Origin: Muribaculaceae bacterium
GTDB taxonomy: Bacteria > Bacteroidota > Bacteroidia > Bacteroidales > Muribaculaceae
Reading direction: 5' to 3'
NCBI GenBank assembly: GCA_017405965.1
Contig: JAFQZK010000023.1
Span: 59,190 to 123,189, forward strand
Length of the DNA: 64,000 bases
Shown here: piece by piece, positions 1 through 9,292 of the stretch
Numbering within the stretch: position 1 is the first letter of the stretch
Layout of the letters: every line of letters starts with the position of its first letter
Position numbers and translations under genes: made by a program
The notes under the pieces: model-generated
What the model was told of the DNA's origin: nothing
Seen by the model: only the letters and a program-made list of their open reading frames with translations
The model's database searches: none

Positions 1-176
1 ATCTTCACACAGGGCCAAAATGCGCTCGGATTCCTTTCCAGTTCAAAATGGGTGCCCTTGATGGAGATGTAGCTGTCAGAGCCTACATTATGGACACGAT
101 AATAACCCGGTCCGCTGTATTGCGCCATCGCGATCACAGCTACCAGCAAGCAAACAATAACGGTAATTTTCCTCAT
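1..176 (-). CDS. Secreted protein of unknown function, N-terminal part
   Basis: The window begins inside this leftward gene, so only its first 58 codons are visible. The start is the ATG whose complement lies at 174-176. The protein opens with a clear signal peptide (basic MRK, hydrophobic core VIVCLLVAVIAMA, likely cleavage after MA before QYSGPG), so it is exported. The mature part starts GPGYYRVHNVGSDSYISIKG, a short beta-rich-looking segment I cannot assign to a family. The rest lies outside the window. It is divergent from the GH9 gene at 512. Confidence 0.7.
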   Translation of the reverse strand, partial: MRKITVIVCLLVAVIAMAQYSGPGYYRVHNVGSDSYISIKGTHFELERNPSAFWPCVK

Positions 177-511
177 AATCGAATTACAAATTATTCTTGG
201 TTAACATGATTGTCACAATCAAGTGAGACGGCAACCAACCGCCTCTTGCAGCAATAAAACGTGCATCACGCACTAATTAAATCAAAGATTAAAGTTTCAT
301 TTAATGGTATGGAAACACCCCATGCTAAGAAAATCACTTCAACCAACTCGGCAAAATTATATACAAAAATACAATTATGCAAAAATTAACAAACATTTAT
401 GGAATTTTTTCTGCAATTTATTGATTTCAGTCAGCGTAAATGCTTAGTCAACCGTGTGATTGTATTATCTTTGTAGCAATTATACTACATTCATCACTAA
501 ACTGCAATCTT
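177..511. other. Divergent intergenic region, AT-rich
   Basis: This 335-base gap between two divergent secreted-protein genes must hold both promoters. It is AT-rich. The only good motif I see is TATCTTTG at 466-473, a -7 box for the rightward GH9 gene. I see no gene or structured RNA in it. Confidence 0.5.
466..473 (+). promoter_or_regulatory. Bacteroidales -7 box upstream of the GH9-CE4 gene
   Basis: TATCTTTG matches TAnnTTTG and lies 38 bases before the ATG at 512. No convincing TTTG lies about 20 bases upstream. Because the box falls inside the longer open frame beginning at 440, it supports the downstream start at 512. Confidence 0.5.
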
Positions 512-3028
512 ATGAACAGACGACTGATAACGCTTATTGCCATACTGACGATGGCCGTTGCCGCCAACGCGGGAGGATGGATACGCATCAACCAACTGGG
601 CTATCTGCCCGATGCTGTCAAGGTGGCGGTTCTCATGAGCGAGGACGCGATCGATGTAACCGGATTTGAACTGGTTGACATCTACACCGGCAAGACGGCC
701 TATCGTTCTAATGCAACTCGGGCTATGGGTCCGTGGGGGCAGATGCAGGCGACATGGAGGCTGGATTTCAGCGACTTTCACGCTGAGGGGGCCTACCGCA
801 TCGTGGCAGCAGGCGTGGAGTCGCCCATGTTCCCGATCAATAACCGCGTGTGGGACGGCACGGCCGATTTCGTGCTCAACTACATGCGTCAGCAGCGGTG
901 CGGCTTCAACCCGTTCCAGCGCGACAGCTGCCACGTCAAGGATGCCTACGTGCGCTACCACCCCGACAAGGAGGGCCAGCACATCGACGTGCGCGGCGGC
1001 TGGCATGATGCCGCCGACCTGCTGCAATACACCACCACGAGCGCCAATGCCATCTACCAGATGATGCTGGCCTGGCAGCAGTGCCCGACGGCCTTCGGCG
1101 ACCATTTTCAGGCCAACGGTCTGGAGGGCGCCAACGGCATCCCCGACATCATCGACGAAATCTACTGGGGCCTTACCTGGCTCGACAAGATGAATCCAAG
1201 CAAGGGCGAACTCTACAACCAGATTGCCGACGACCGCGACCACATCGGCATGAAACTGCCCAAGGACGACCCCGCCGACTACGGTTGGGGCCCCAACAAC
1301 GGCAGGCCCGTCTATTACATCGACGGCAAGCCGCAGCAGCGCGGCAAGTTCATGAACGCCACGATGGGCGCGGCCAGCACGGCGGGCAAGTTCGCCAGCG
1401 ACTTTGCCCTGGGCGCCGAGGTGCTTGAGCCCTACTACCCCGAGTTTGCCGCCAAAATCCGCGACAAGGCCGCCGATGCCTATCAGGTGGGCCTCGACAA
1501 GCCGGGCAACGCCCAGACGGTGAGCGTGGTATCGCCCTACATCTACGAGGAGGACAACTGGGTGGATGACATGGAACTGGGCGCCATTGAGCTCTACCGC
1601 ATGACCGGTGACGACAAGTACCTGACCCAGGCGGTGGAATACGGCCGCCGCGAACCCGTCACCCCGTGGATGGGCGCCGACAGCGCGCGTCACTACCAAT
1701 GGTACCCCTTCATGAACATGGGACACGTGCGCGTGGCGCAGCAAGCCGGCGACAACCAGCGCCTGCAGGCTGAGTTCATCCGCAACATCAAGGCGGGCCT
1801 CGAGCGTGTCAAGGGGCGGGCCGAGCAGACGGGTAACCCCTTCATGTGGGGTGTGCCGGGCATCTGGTGCAGCAACAACCTGACCACGGCGTTGCTCACC
1901 CAGAGCATCCTCTATCGCCAACTGACGGGCGACCGCCAGTTCGAGGAGATGGAGGCGGCCTTGCGCGACTGGCTGCTGGGTTGCAACCCGTGGGGCACGA
2001 GCATGATCGTGGAACTGCCCCGTGGCGGTACTTGGCCTCATGCTACTCACAGCAACTACGTCATGGAGCGCGTCGGGCTGCCCACGGGCGGTCTGGTGGA
2101 CGGCCCTGTCTATGCCACCATCTTCAACAGCCTCAAGGGCGTGAACCTGGCCGACGACATGCTCAACATTGAGGGCAACACCTATGAGCGCTTCCAGCCC
2201 GGTGACGTAGTCTATCATGACAACACCCATGACTACAGCACCAACGAGCCCACCATGGACGGCACGGCCTCGCTGACTTTCCCCTTCTCGTTCTACGAGA
2301 TGGAGGGCAAGAATGGCAGCGGCAATTTCATGTGGGACGAGGGCGCCATCGTGCGTGGTGATGCGACAAAGAAGCAGATTTGCCTCGTTTTCACGGCTGA
2401 TGACCGTGCCGACGGCGCCGACCGCATCATCTCTACACTCAAGAAGGAGGGCATCAAGGGTGCCTTCTTCTTCACGGGACGTTTCTTTGACATGTATCCC
2501 GATGTGGTCAAGCGGCTTATTGCCGACGGGCACTACGTGGGCAGCCACAGTTACGGACACCTGGTGTACTGTGGTTGGGAGAAGCGCGACTCGCTGCTGG
2601 TGACCAGAGACGAATTCCGCGACGACATCATCAAGAGCTACGAGAAACTGGCCCAGTTCGGCATCACGCCCCAAAGCGCACCGTGGATGATTCCGCCCTA
2701 CGAGTGGCACAACGCTACCATTGCGGCATGGGCACGCGAGATGGGTCTGCAGCTTGTCAATTACTCGCCCGGCACCGCCAGCAGCATGGACTACACCTAC
2801 CCCGGTATCGAGGGCGGCAACCCCTACCGCGACAACCGCTGGCTATGGGACCGCATCATGCGCTGCGAGCGAGAGAAGACCCTCAACGGCCACCTGCTGA
2901 TGATTCACCTGGGCACCGACGAGCGCCGCGTGGAGAAATTCTACGACCGCCTGCCCGCCCTCATCAAGGACCTCAAGAAGAAAGGCTACAACTTTGTCCC
3001 GCTCCCTGAACTGCTGGCTGGCCAATGA
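512..3028 (+). CDS. Bifunctional glycoside hydrolase family 9 / CE4 polysaccharide deacetylase
   Basis: An exported two-enzyme protein of 838 residues. The chosen ATG gives a clean signal peptide (MNRRLITLIAILTMAVAANA); an upstream in-frame ATG at 440 does not. After the signal comes the Ig-like N-terminal domain typical of many GH9 enzymes (WIRINQLGYLP). The (alpha/alpha)6 GH9 domain follows, with GGWHDAAD (D166/D169, catalytic base region) and DYSTNEP (E579, general acid). From about residue 620 a NodB/CE4 domain follows: DD at 630-631, HSYGH at 679-683, then PPYE and LLMIHLG, i.e. metal ligands and base conserved. GH9 enzymes cut beta-1,4 glucans or mixed-linkage glucans; CE4 enzymes remove acetyl groups from xylan, chitin or peptidoglycan. 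The fusion suggests attack on acetylated plant or glycan material. Substrate is not proven. Confidence 0.9.
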   Translation: MNRRLITLIAILTMAVAANAGGWIRINQLGYLPDAVKVAVLMSEDAIDVTGFELVDIYTGKTAYRSNATRAMGPWGQMQATWRLDFSDFHAEGAYRIVAAGVESPMFPINNRVWDGTADFVLNYMRQQRCGFNPFQRDSCHVKDAYVRYHPDKEGQHIDVRGGWHDAADLLQYTTTSANAIYQMMLAWQQCPTAFGDHFQANGLEGANGIPDIIDEIYWGLTWLDKMNPSKGELYNQIADDRDHIGMKLPKDDPADYGWGPNNGRPVYYIDGKPQQRGKFMNATMGAASTAGKFASDFALGAEVLEPYYPEFAAKIRDKAADAYQVGLDKPGNAQTVSVVSPYIYEEDNWVDDMELGAIELYRMTGDDKYLTQAVEYGRREPVTPWMGADSARHYQWYPFMNMGHVRVAQQAGDNQRLQAEFIRNIKAGLERVKGRAEQTGNPFMWGVPGIWCSNNLTTALLTQSILYRQLTGDRQFEEMEAALRDWLLGCNPWGTSMIVELPRGGTWPHATHSNYVMERVGLPTGGLVDGPVYATIFNSLKGVNLADDMLNIEGNTYERFQPGDVVYHDNTHDYSTNEPTMDGTASLTFPFSFYEMEGKNGSGNFMWDEGAIVRGDATKKQICLVFTADDRADGADRIISTLKKEGIKGAFFFTGRFFDMYPDVVKRLIADGHYVGSHSYGHLVYCGWEKRDSLLVTRDEFRDDIIKSYEKLAQFGITPQSAPWMIPPYEWHNATIAAWAREMGLQLVNYSPGTASSMDYTYPGIEGGNPYRDNRWLWDRIMRCEREKTLNGHLLMIHLGTDERRVEKFYDRLPALIKDLKKKGYNFVPLPELLAGQ

Positions 3029-3037
3029 CAATACCCT

Positions 3038-3100
3038 CAATTGGTCAAATTGGTCAAATTAGCCCAATTAGTCCAATTAGCCCAATTGATCTAATCAGTA
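3038..3100. repeat. 9-bp tandem repeat, about 7 units
   Basis: Imperfect tandem copies of a nine-base unit (AATTGGTCA, AATTAGCCC, AATTAGTCC and so on) fill the gap between the GH9-CE4 gene and the acyltransferase. The same unit recurs at 13090-13143, between two unrelated genes. Confidence 0.8.
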
Positions 3101-3115
3101 AAACACTATTGACTC

Positions 3116-4204
3116 GTGAAACGCGATAACACCACACTGTCGATCTGCAAGGCCGTTGCCATCATCCTGATGTGTGCCGGCCATGCCGAGGGCCCTACCC
3201 TGCTGGTGACCTTCATCTACCTGTTCCACATGCCGCTGTTTTTCATCGCTGCGGGCTATTTCTTCGACAAGAAGTACCTGCAGGACCCGTGGACCTTCTG
3301 CAAGAAGCGGTTCAAGGGCCTGTATGTGCCCTTTGTCAAGTGGAGCCTGTTCTTCCTGGTGCTGCACAACCTATTTTTCAAAATCGGGTTGATGAACGAG
3401 CAATACGGCAACTGGGCGGGTGGTGTCACCCACCCCTACACCTGGCACCAGTTCTGGCAGCGTCTGGTGAACATCATCTTCTCGATGGGCGGCTACGACG
3501 AGTTCCTGGCGGGCGCCTTCTGGTTCTTCAGGGGCCTGTTGGTGGCCAGCATCGTGTTCCTGGTGCTCTACCTGCTGCTCTACAACCGCCACAAGTGGCT
3601 CAACCACGACACCGTTCCCATCGTGATAGCGGTGCTCGCCTTCGGGTTCTCGTGGTTCAAGGTGGCCGAGCACCTGACCATCGTCACCCTGGTGCAAGGC
3701 GGCATCCGCGACTGCTGGGGCGTAATGTTCTTCAGCATGGGCGTGCTGTATCGCCGTCACGAGAGCCGCATCCGCCAGCACTGGGCCCTCACGCTGCTTT
3801 ACGCCGCCATTCTGGGTTTCGGGGCTTATCAGGGATGGCAAGGCATGGCGCTCAAAGTCGAGCTGCGCACGGTATTCACGCTGCCCGTGACCGGCGCCAT
3901 CGGTTTCCTGATGGTCCACCACTTGGCCTCCTGGCTCGACCGCCACGACGGTATCGTGAAGCGTTTCATGGTCTATTGCGGCAACAACACGCTCTACATC
4001 TTCGTGTTCCACATCATCTCGTTCAAACTTGTTTCGGCCCTCAAGATCATGTACTACGGTCTCGACTGGGGCCAGATCGGCTGCCACATGGTCATCCACG
4101 AGAACAGCACGACCGACCTCTTCTGGGTACTCTACACCATCGTAGGCACCGCCCTACCCCTGCTGTGTGCTCGCGTTGCTCGCAGGTTAAAGGTTAATGG
4201 TTAA
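3116..4204 (+). CDS. Acyltransferase family 3 membrane protein (fucose 4-O-acetylase-like)
   Basis: A 362-residue integral membrane protein starting at GTG 3116. It opens with a short basic end followed by a hydrophobic segment, AVAIILMCAGHAEG, whose histidine sits where acyltransferase-3 enzymes keep their catalytic or binding histidine. Many further hydrophobic segments span the protein, and the length is normal for the family. Such proteins O-acetylate sugars on polysaccharides or lipids at the inner membrane; the substrate is unknown here. It follows the GH9-CE4 gene by 87 bases of tandem repeat, so co-transcription is possible. The last codons (…RLKVNG) are read from an intergenic repeat of TTAAAGGTTAATGG type, so the natural C-terminus may have been reshaped by repeat insertion. 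Confidence 0.8.
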   Translation: MKRDNTTLSICKAVAIILMCAGHAEGPTLLVTFIYLFHMPLFFIAAGYFFDKKYLQDPWTFCKKRFKGLYVPFVKWSLFFLVLHNLFFKIGLMNEQYGNWAGGVTHPYTWHQFWQRLVNIIFSMGGYDEFLAGAFWFFRGLLVASIVFLVLYLLLYNRHKWLNHDTVPIVIAVLAFGFSWFKVAEHLTIVTLVQGGIRDCWGVMFFSMGVLYRRHESRIRQHWALTLLYAAILGFGAYQGWQGMALKVELRTVFTLPVTGAIGFLMVHHLASWLDRHDGIVKRFMVYCGNNTLYIFVFHIISFKLVSALKIMYYGLDWGQIGCHMVIHENSTTDLFWVLYTIVGTALPLLCARVARRLKVNG

Positions 4205-4215
4205 AGGTTAAAGAA

Positions 4216-4252
4216 GCATCCGCATCCCGTTTCGTCACGGGAATGCGGATGC
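4216..4252. terminator. Strong hairpin between convergent genes
   Basis: GCATCCGCAT-CCCGT, a short loop, then ACGGG-A-ATGCGGATGC form a long stem. It lies between the convergent acyltransferase and BspA-like genes. There is no long T-run, so it may be a repeat-derived hairpin that doubles as a terminator. The GCATCCGC stem recurs in several other gaps. Confidence 0.6.
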
Positions 4253-4267
4253 CTCTCTACACTCTAC

Positions 4268-4337
4268 ACCGCTCGCAACGCGAGCGAACTCCACCGCTCG
4301 CAAGGCGAGCGAAATCCACCGCGAGCGCCAGCGAGCA
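4268..4337. repeat. 25-bp tandem repeat with GCTCGC…GCGAGC palindromes
   Basis: About two and a half copies of a unit of the form CGCTCGCAAcGCGAGCGAA-CTCCAC abut the stop codon of the leftward BspA-like gene. The CGAGC/GCTCG module appears in most gaps between 4 and 14 kb. Confidence 0.75.
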
Positions 4338-7300
4338 CTACCTGGCCATCATTGCCTTATTGATGAGCATCGTCACATCGGTGATGTTGATCACGCCGTT
4401 GCCGTCGATGTCGCCACTCGGATAGTCGGATACCGAGGGATCGCCCTTCGACAGCAGATTGTTCAGATAGGTCACGTCGGTGATGTTCACTGCGCCGTCA
4501 CCATTCACGTCGCCGGTATGCAGCTTCTCGGTGAAGTAGCCCGGGTTGCTCGGGCCGCCGTCGATGTGGGCATATTCGGCATTAGTGTGGTTCTCGTCGA
4601 AGGTCGTACCCTTGCCACCTACCAAGCTGGTGCAGTCACTGAACATGGCGAAGGAATAGTTATTGGCAGGTAAACTCCAGCCGCTATCGGCATAGATGGT
4701 GGTCAAGGCATAACAGCCCTGGAACATATTACTCGTTCTTCTCATCCTTGCATTGGTGAAGCCGCTCAAGTCAACGCTCTTCAAACCCATGCAGTACAGG
4801 AACATGCCTTCCATGGTTGTCACGTTGTCGGTGTTAAAGCTGCTCAGGTCAAGGCTCGTCAAGGCGCGGCAGCCAGCGAACATGCCTTCCATAGTTGTCA
4901 CCTTTGACGTGTTGAAGTGGCTCAAGTCAAGGCTCAACAAGCTGCGGCAAGCATCGAACATATAGGTCATGTCGGTCACACTATCGGTGTTCAGGTATTC
5001 CATGCCAATGAATGACCTGACGTTGACCATACCCTCGAACCATTGACGGGTCGTAGTGGGACGCGCATCGGCAAATGACGGGTCAAACACCACTTGAGTG
5101 AAGAGATAGCGGATCTCTAACCACTCCATACCGTCACTGCCCAAGTTCAAGCCATAGGTCGTGCCGGGGCGGAAACGGCGCTGGTTGTCGTAGTAGAACG
5201 TCAGCGTCTTGTTGTCCTCGGTGTACACCGCATAGGCCTCGGGGTCGGTCGATAACCCGGTGAAGTAGCCCGGATTGCTCGGGCCACCGTCGATGTGGGC
5301 ATATTCTGCATCCACATGGTTCTCGTCATAGGTCGTGCCCATGCCACCCACCAGACTGGGGCAGTTCCAGAACATATCGGAGGAATGCTCTACCGCCGAA
5401 GTGCTCCAGCCCTCGCCAACGTAGATGGTTGCCAAGCTCTCGCAGCGGTTGAACATATAAGACATGGTAGTAACGTTGGCTGTATTGAAGCTACTCAGGT
5501 CGAGGCTCGTCAAACTGGAGCAACCGTTAAACATCTCAGACATGTCTGTTAAGTTGGCTGTGTTGAAGCTGCTCAGGTTCAGGTTCTTCAAACTGGAGCA
5601 GCCTTCAAACATCGAATACATGCTGACCAAGTTCTCGGTGTTGAAACTGCCCAGGTCAAGAGTTTCCAGACTCTCGCAGTTACGGAACGTGCAGAAAAAG
5701 CTCCCTACTTTAGTCGTGTTGAAACTGCTCAAGTTCAGTTCGGTCAAGCCTCTGCAACCGGCAAACATATAACTCATGTCTTCCAGGTTCTCGGTGTTGA
5801 AACTGCTCAAGTCCAGACTCGTCAAATTATAGCAGTAATTGAACATCTCGAACATGGTTGTCACGTTCCTGGTGTCGAAGCTGCTCAGGTCGAGGCTATC
5901 TACGCTGCAGCCCGAGAACATCGACGACATGTCGGTCACGCTGGAAGTGTTGAAACTGCTCAGGTCGATGCTCGCTGCACCACAGTCGTTGAACATGTGG
6001 TTCATGTCGGTCACCTTGGCCGTGTTGAAGCTGCTCAAATCAAGGCTAGTCAAGCCGGAACACCCAAGGAACATGCAGTTCATATCGGTCACGTTGGCCG
6101 TGTTGAAATTGCTCAAGTCCAGGCTCTCCAAATCCGAGCAACCATAGAACATGCTGGCCATGTTGGTCACGTTAGACGTGTTGAAGTGGCTCACGTCGAG
6201 GCTCGTCATCGCGTAGCAGCCTGAGAACATGAAGCTCATGTCGGTCACCTCTGATGTGTTGAGATATTCCAAGCCCGTAATGGATTCTATGCTCAAATAA
6301 TCACCAAACCACTGATGAGTGGATGTGGGACGAGCAGCGGCAAATGACGGGTCAAAGACCACATGCTTGATATTAACTCTACCCCAGTCCGGATATGTAT
6401 AATTTCCTGAGGGCAGGCTGAAGGTTGTGCCCGGGCGGGAACTGCGCTGGTTGTCATAATAGAACGTCAGCGTTCTGTTGTCTGATGTGTAGCAGGCATA
6501 GGGCACAGGAGCATCGGGATCGGTCAGGTAGCCAGGATTGCTCGGGCCGCCGTCGATGTGGGCATAGGCCTTGTCCACATGGTTCTCGTCATAGGTCGTG
6601 CCCTGGCCGCCCACCAGGCTTGTGCAGCCTGAGAACATGTTAGTGGAATGTTCGTCCGTCGTTACCGCATCGGTGGTCCATTGGCTGCTCACATCGATGG
6701 TGACGAGGTTACTGCACTCCTGGAACATGCCGCTCATGTTGGTCACGTTACCGGTGTTGAAGTTGCTCAAATTCAGACTCCTCAAGCCAGTGCAGTACCG
6801 GAACATGCCAGCCATGTCGGTCACGTTACCGGTGTTGAAGCCACCCAAATCCAGGCTCGTCAAGCCAGTGCAGTACCGGAACATGCCAGACATGTCGGTC
6901 ACTTTAGCTGTGTTGAAGTTGCTCAAGTCCAGGGCCGTCAAGCCAATGCAGTTGATGAACATTCCTTCCATGTCGGTCACTTTAGCAGTGTTGAAGTGGC
7001 TCAAGTCCAGGGCCGTCAAGTCATTGCAGTAGGCGAACATGCCAGCCATGTTGGTCACGTTAGCTGTGTTGAAATTGCTCAGGTCAAGGTCTTTCAAGAT
7101 ACGGCAGTCATAGAACATGCTTTCCATGTTGGTCACCTGCGACGTGTTCAGATTCTGCAGGCCGGAAACATTAGCGAGATGTTCCATGGAAGCAAACCAA
7201 TATGCTGTAGATTTGGGACGAGCATCGGCAAATGAGTTGTCAAAAAGCACATACCTCACTTCTTCAACAAAATCTAGACCGTACCAACTTGGGGTACTGG

Positions 7301-8804
7301 CATTTAAATACACGTCATATGTCGTACTAGTGTTAAGAGCGCGATGGTTATTGTAGTAGAATATAAGCCTAAAGGCTGACGGCGAGTAGGAGGCATAGGC
7401 CACGGGGTCAAGGCTTGTCAGATAGCCAGGATTGCTCGAGCCGCCGTCGAGGCGGGCATAGGTCTTGTCAACGTAGTTAGCATTGTAGGTCGTGCCCTTG
7501 CCACCCACCAGACTTGTGCAACCGGTAAACATGTTGCTGGAACTGGTGACAGCCGTGGTTTTCCATCCGCTGTCGGCATAGATGATGACCAAGTGGCTGC
7601 AGCCGTTGAACATGCTGGTCATGTTGGTCACTTTTGCCGTGTTGAAGGTGCTCAAGTCTATCGTCATTAAATCAACGTCACTGCAGCCGTTGAACATATA
7701 CCCCATGTTGGTCACCTCGCTGGTGTTCAGGTAGCTGAGTCCCGTGAAGGTATCAAGACGGCTCATTCCACTAAACCATTTGTAGGTGCTCGTCGGGCGG
7801 AAGTCAGCAAACGACGGGTCAAAGGCCACTTTTGAAATACGGTCCAAGTTATAGCTCGTGTTCCAACCGGGCGTATTTGTGCCCTCGTTCAGGAGATAGG
7901 TCGTGCCCGAACGAGTTGACATCTGGGTGTCGTAGTAGAATGTCAACTTCGTGTTATTATCCGTTAAGCAGGCATAGGCCTTGAGATTGGGGTCACTGAG
8001 GTAGCCCGGGTTGGCTGTGCCGCCGTCGATGCGGGCGTAGGTTTTGTCCACGTGGGAAGTATTATAGGCCGTACCCCTGCAACCTTTAAGTTTGAAGCAA
8101 TTACTGAACATATTGCCGGAAGTGGTGACCGCAGCGGTGTTCCATCCGCTGCCCACATAGATGGTGGTCATGCTAGAACAATTATAGAACATATCTTCCA
8201 TGTTGGTCACATTTGCCGTGTTGAAAGTACTCAGGTTAAGCGTCGTCAATGAGCGACAGTTCTGGAACATGTAGCGCATGTTCGTCACATTGGCGGTATT
8301 GAAGGTACTCAAGTCAATGGCCCTCAACTCAGGACAATAACCGAACATGTAAGCCATATCTTCCACCAGGGCGGTATTGAAGTGGCTCAAGTCAATGCTC
8401 TGCAGTATTTCGCATTGCATGAACATGCCAGCCATATTTCTCACATTAGACGTGTTCAGGTACTGTATGCCCGTAATGGACTTGACTTTATACATTCCAG
8501 AAAACCAATTATAGGTTGAGACTGGTGTGGCACTGGCAAACGACGAGTTAAAGACCACCTTGGTGATCTTGGAGTGGAGGTCGTCAAATTGCCAACCGGG
8601 CATTTGAGGCCCCACGTTCATGCTGTAGGTCGTGCCCGTGCGGGAACTGCGATAGTTGTCGCAGTAGAACGTCAGCGTCGAGTCGGTTGGCGTGTAGCAG
8701 GCATAGGTCTCGGCTGCACGCGCCGCCAGCGATGTGAGCATCACCAGCAGCAGCGCCATGAGCCACCGGCCCATGCAGCGCGTGAAGAGTCTTGATTTTT
8801 CCAT
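4338..8804 (-). CDS. BspA-like leucine-rich repeat surface protein with C-terminal dockerin-like domain
   Basis: A 1488-residue exported protein. The signal peptide (LMALLLVMLTSLAARA) ends just before AETYACY. Five large modules follow. Each begins with a YACYT…LTFYYDN type segment and GTTY, continues with repeats of the DUF285/BspA type (consensus LDLSxFNTxxVTDMxxMFxGC), and ends DGGPSNPGYLT. The C-terminus carries two EF-hand-like dockerin repeats (GDVNGDGAVNITDV and GDIDGNGVINITDV). BspA-type repeats in Bacteroidales and Treponema are associated with adhesion to host proteins or other bacteria. The dockerin-like pair suggests calcium binding or docking, but no cohesin is seen nearby. The gene is alone on its strand, with a TAnnTTTG-like box (complement at 8855-8862) upstream. 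The five near-copies make it prone to recombination. Confidence 0.9.
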   Translation of the reverse strand: MEKSRLFTRCMGRWLMALLLVMLTSLAARAAETYACYTPTDSTLTFYCDNYRSSRTGTTYSMNVGPQMPGWQFDDLHSKITKVVFNSSFASATPVSTYNWFSGMYKVKSITGIQYLNTSNVRNMAGMFMQCEILQSIDLSHFNTALVEDMAYMFGYCPELRAIDLSTFNTANVTNMRYMFQNCRSLTTLNLSTFNTANVTNMEDMFYNCSSMTTIYVGSGWNTAAVTTSGNMFSNCFKLKGCRGTAYNTSHVDKTYARIDGGTANPGYLSDPNLKAYACLTDNNTKLTFYYDTQMSTRSGTTYLLNEGTNTPGWNTSYNLDRISKVAFDPSFADFRPTSTYKWFSGMSRLDTFTGLSYLNTSEVTNMGYMFNGCSDVDLMTIDLSTFNTAKVTNMTSMFNGCSHLVIIYADSGWKTTAVTSSSNMFTGCTSLVGGKGTTYNANYVDKTYARLDGGSSNPGYLTSLDPVAYASYSPSAFRLIFYYNNHRALNTSTTYDVYLNASTPSWYGLDFVEEVRYVLFDNSFADARPKSTAYWFASMEHLANVSGLQNLNTSQVTNMESMFYDCRILKDLDLSNFNTANVTNMAGMFAYCNDLTALDLSHFNTAKVTDMEGMFINCIGLTALDLSNFNTAKVTDMSGMFRYCTGLTSLDLGGFNTGNVTDMAGMFRYCTGLRSLNLSNFNTGNVTNMSGMFQECSNLVTIDVSSQWTTDAVTTDEHSTNMFSGCTSLVGGQGTTYDENHVDKAYAHIDGGPSNPGYLTDPDAPVPYACYTSDNRTLTFYYDNQRSSRPGTTFSLPSGNYTYPDWGRVNIKHVVFDPSFAAARPTSTHQWFGDYLSIESITGLEYLNTSEVTDMSFMFSGCYAMTSLDVSHFNTSNVTNMASMFYGCSDLESLDLSNFNTANVTDMNCMFLGCSGLTSLDLSSFNTAKVTDMNHMFNDCGAASIDLSSFNTSSVTDMSSMFSGCSVDSLDLSSFDTRNVTTMFEMFNYCYNLTSLDLSSFNTENLEDMSYMFAGCRGLTELNLSSFNTTKVGSFFCTFRNCESLETLDLGSFNTENLVSMYSMFEGCSSLKNLNLSSFNTANLTDMSEMFNGCSSLTSLDLSSFNTANVTTMSYMFNRCESLATIYVGEGWSTSAVEHSSDMFWNCPSLVGGMGTTYDENHVDAEYAHIDGGPSNPGYFTGLSTDPEAYAVYTEDNKTLTFYYDNQRRFRPGTTYGLNLGSDGMEWLEIRYLFTQVVFDPSFADARPTTTRQWFEGMVNVRSFIGMEYLNTDSVTDMTYMFDACRSLLSLDLSHFNTSKVTTMEGMFAGCRALTSLDLSSFNTDNVTTMEGMFLYCMGLKSVDLSGFTNARMRRTSNMFQGCYALTTIYADSGWSLPANNYSFAMFSDCTSLVGGKGTTFDENHTNAEYAHIDGGPSNPGYFTEKLHTGDVNGDGAVNITDVTYLNNLLSKGDPSVSDYPSGDIDGNGVINITDVTMLINKAMMAR

Positions 8805-8980
8805 ATTCTTTCGGTTTTATTAAAGGATAATACTATTTGAATGTTATTTGGCTACAAAAATAATGAAATAATTAAGAAAATAACATTTTACCCCAGTTTT
8901 TTTGCAATAATTCTTAATAAAAGTGCTCGCTAGCGCGAGCAGATTAATGGTTAAAGGTTAAAGAAGCATCCGCGCTCTCG

Positions 8981-9017
8981 GCCCCACGCTAAGACACAAA
9001 GACGCAAAGCATTTTTT
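8981..9017 (+). repeat. 37-bp dispersed repeat, left copy
   Basis: A segment starting GCCCCACGCTAAG and ending GCAAAGCATTTTTT matches, in inverted orientation and with three mismatches, the segment at 13840-13876. The two copies enclose both DUF3667 genes and all four PepSY-like genes. Confidence 0.75.
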
Positions 9018-9023
9018 AGTTTC

Positions 9024-9200
9024 ATGGGAAACATCGAATATGTTAGCGGTTCGAAGAACCGATTTCAATGAGGAAGACCATGCAAGAACCTCGAAGAGGT
9101 TCGCAGCTTGGTCCATGAGCTGAACATTGCAAGTGCCTCGAAGAGGAACTTCTTGATTGACAGTCTTTTGGTGGATGTATCTCTAATCTGCGAGCTTTAG
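9024..9200 (+). pseudogene. Degenerate small reading frame with one in-frame TGA
   Basis: From ATG 9024 a single frame runs to TAG at 9198-9200, interrupted only by TGA at 9069-9071 (codon 16). The predicted text is protein-like on both sides (YVSGSKNRFQ before, NLEEVRSLVHELNIAS and KRNFLIDSLLVD after). The end runs into a CGAGC repeat. I do not recognise a family. It may be a gene remnant, or coincidence in repeat DNA. Confidence 0.25.
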
Positions 9201-9292
9201 CGAGCTAAAAGCGGATGCCTCTCTAATCTCTAATCACTAATCACTAATCTGCGAGCGATAGCGAGCTAAAAGCTAATCTCTAATCTGCGAGC

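Larger units (their letters stand above)
8805..9292. other. Repeat-filled intergenic region
   Basis: This 488-base gap holds the upstream region of the BspA-like gene on its left. The rest is a mosaic of short repeats: CGAGC/GCTCG palindromes, TTAAAGGTTAAAG, TAATCTC/TAATCAC tandems, GCATCCGC and an ACGCTAAGAC module. A degenerate small reading frame lies at 9024-9200. I see no intact gene or recognised RNA. Confidence 0.6.
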
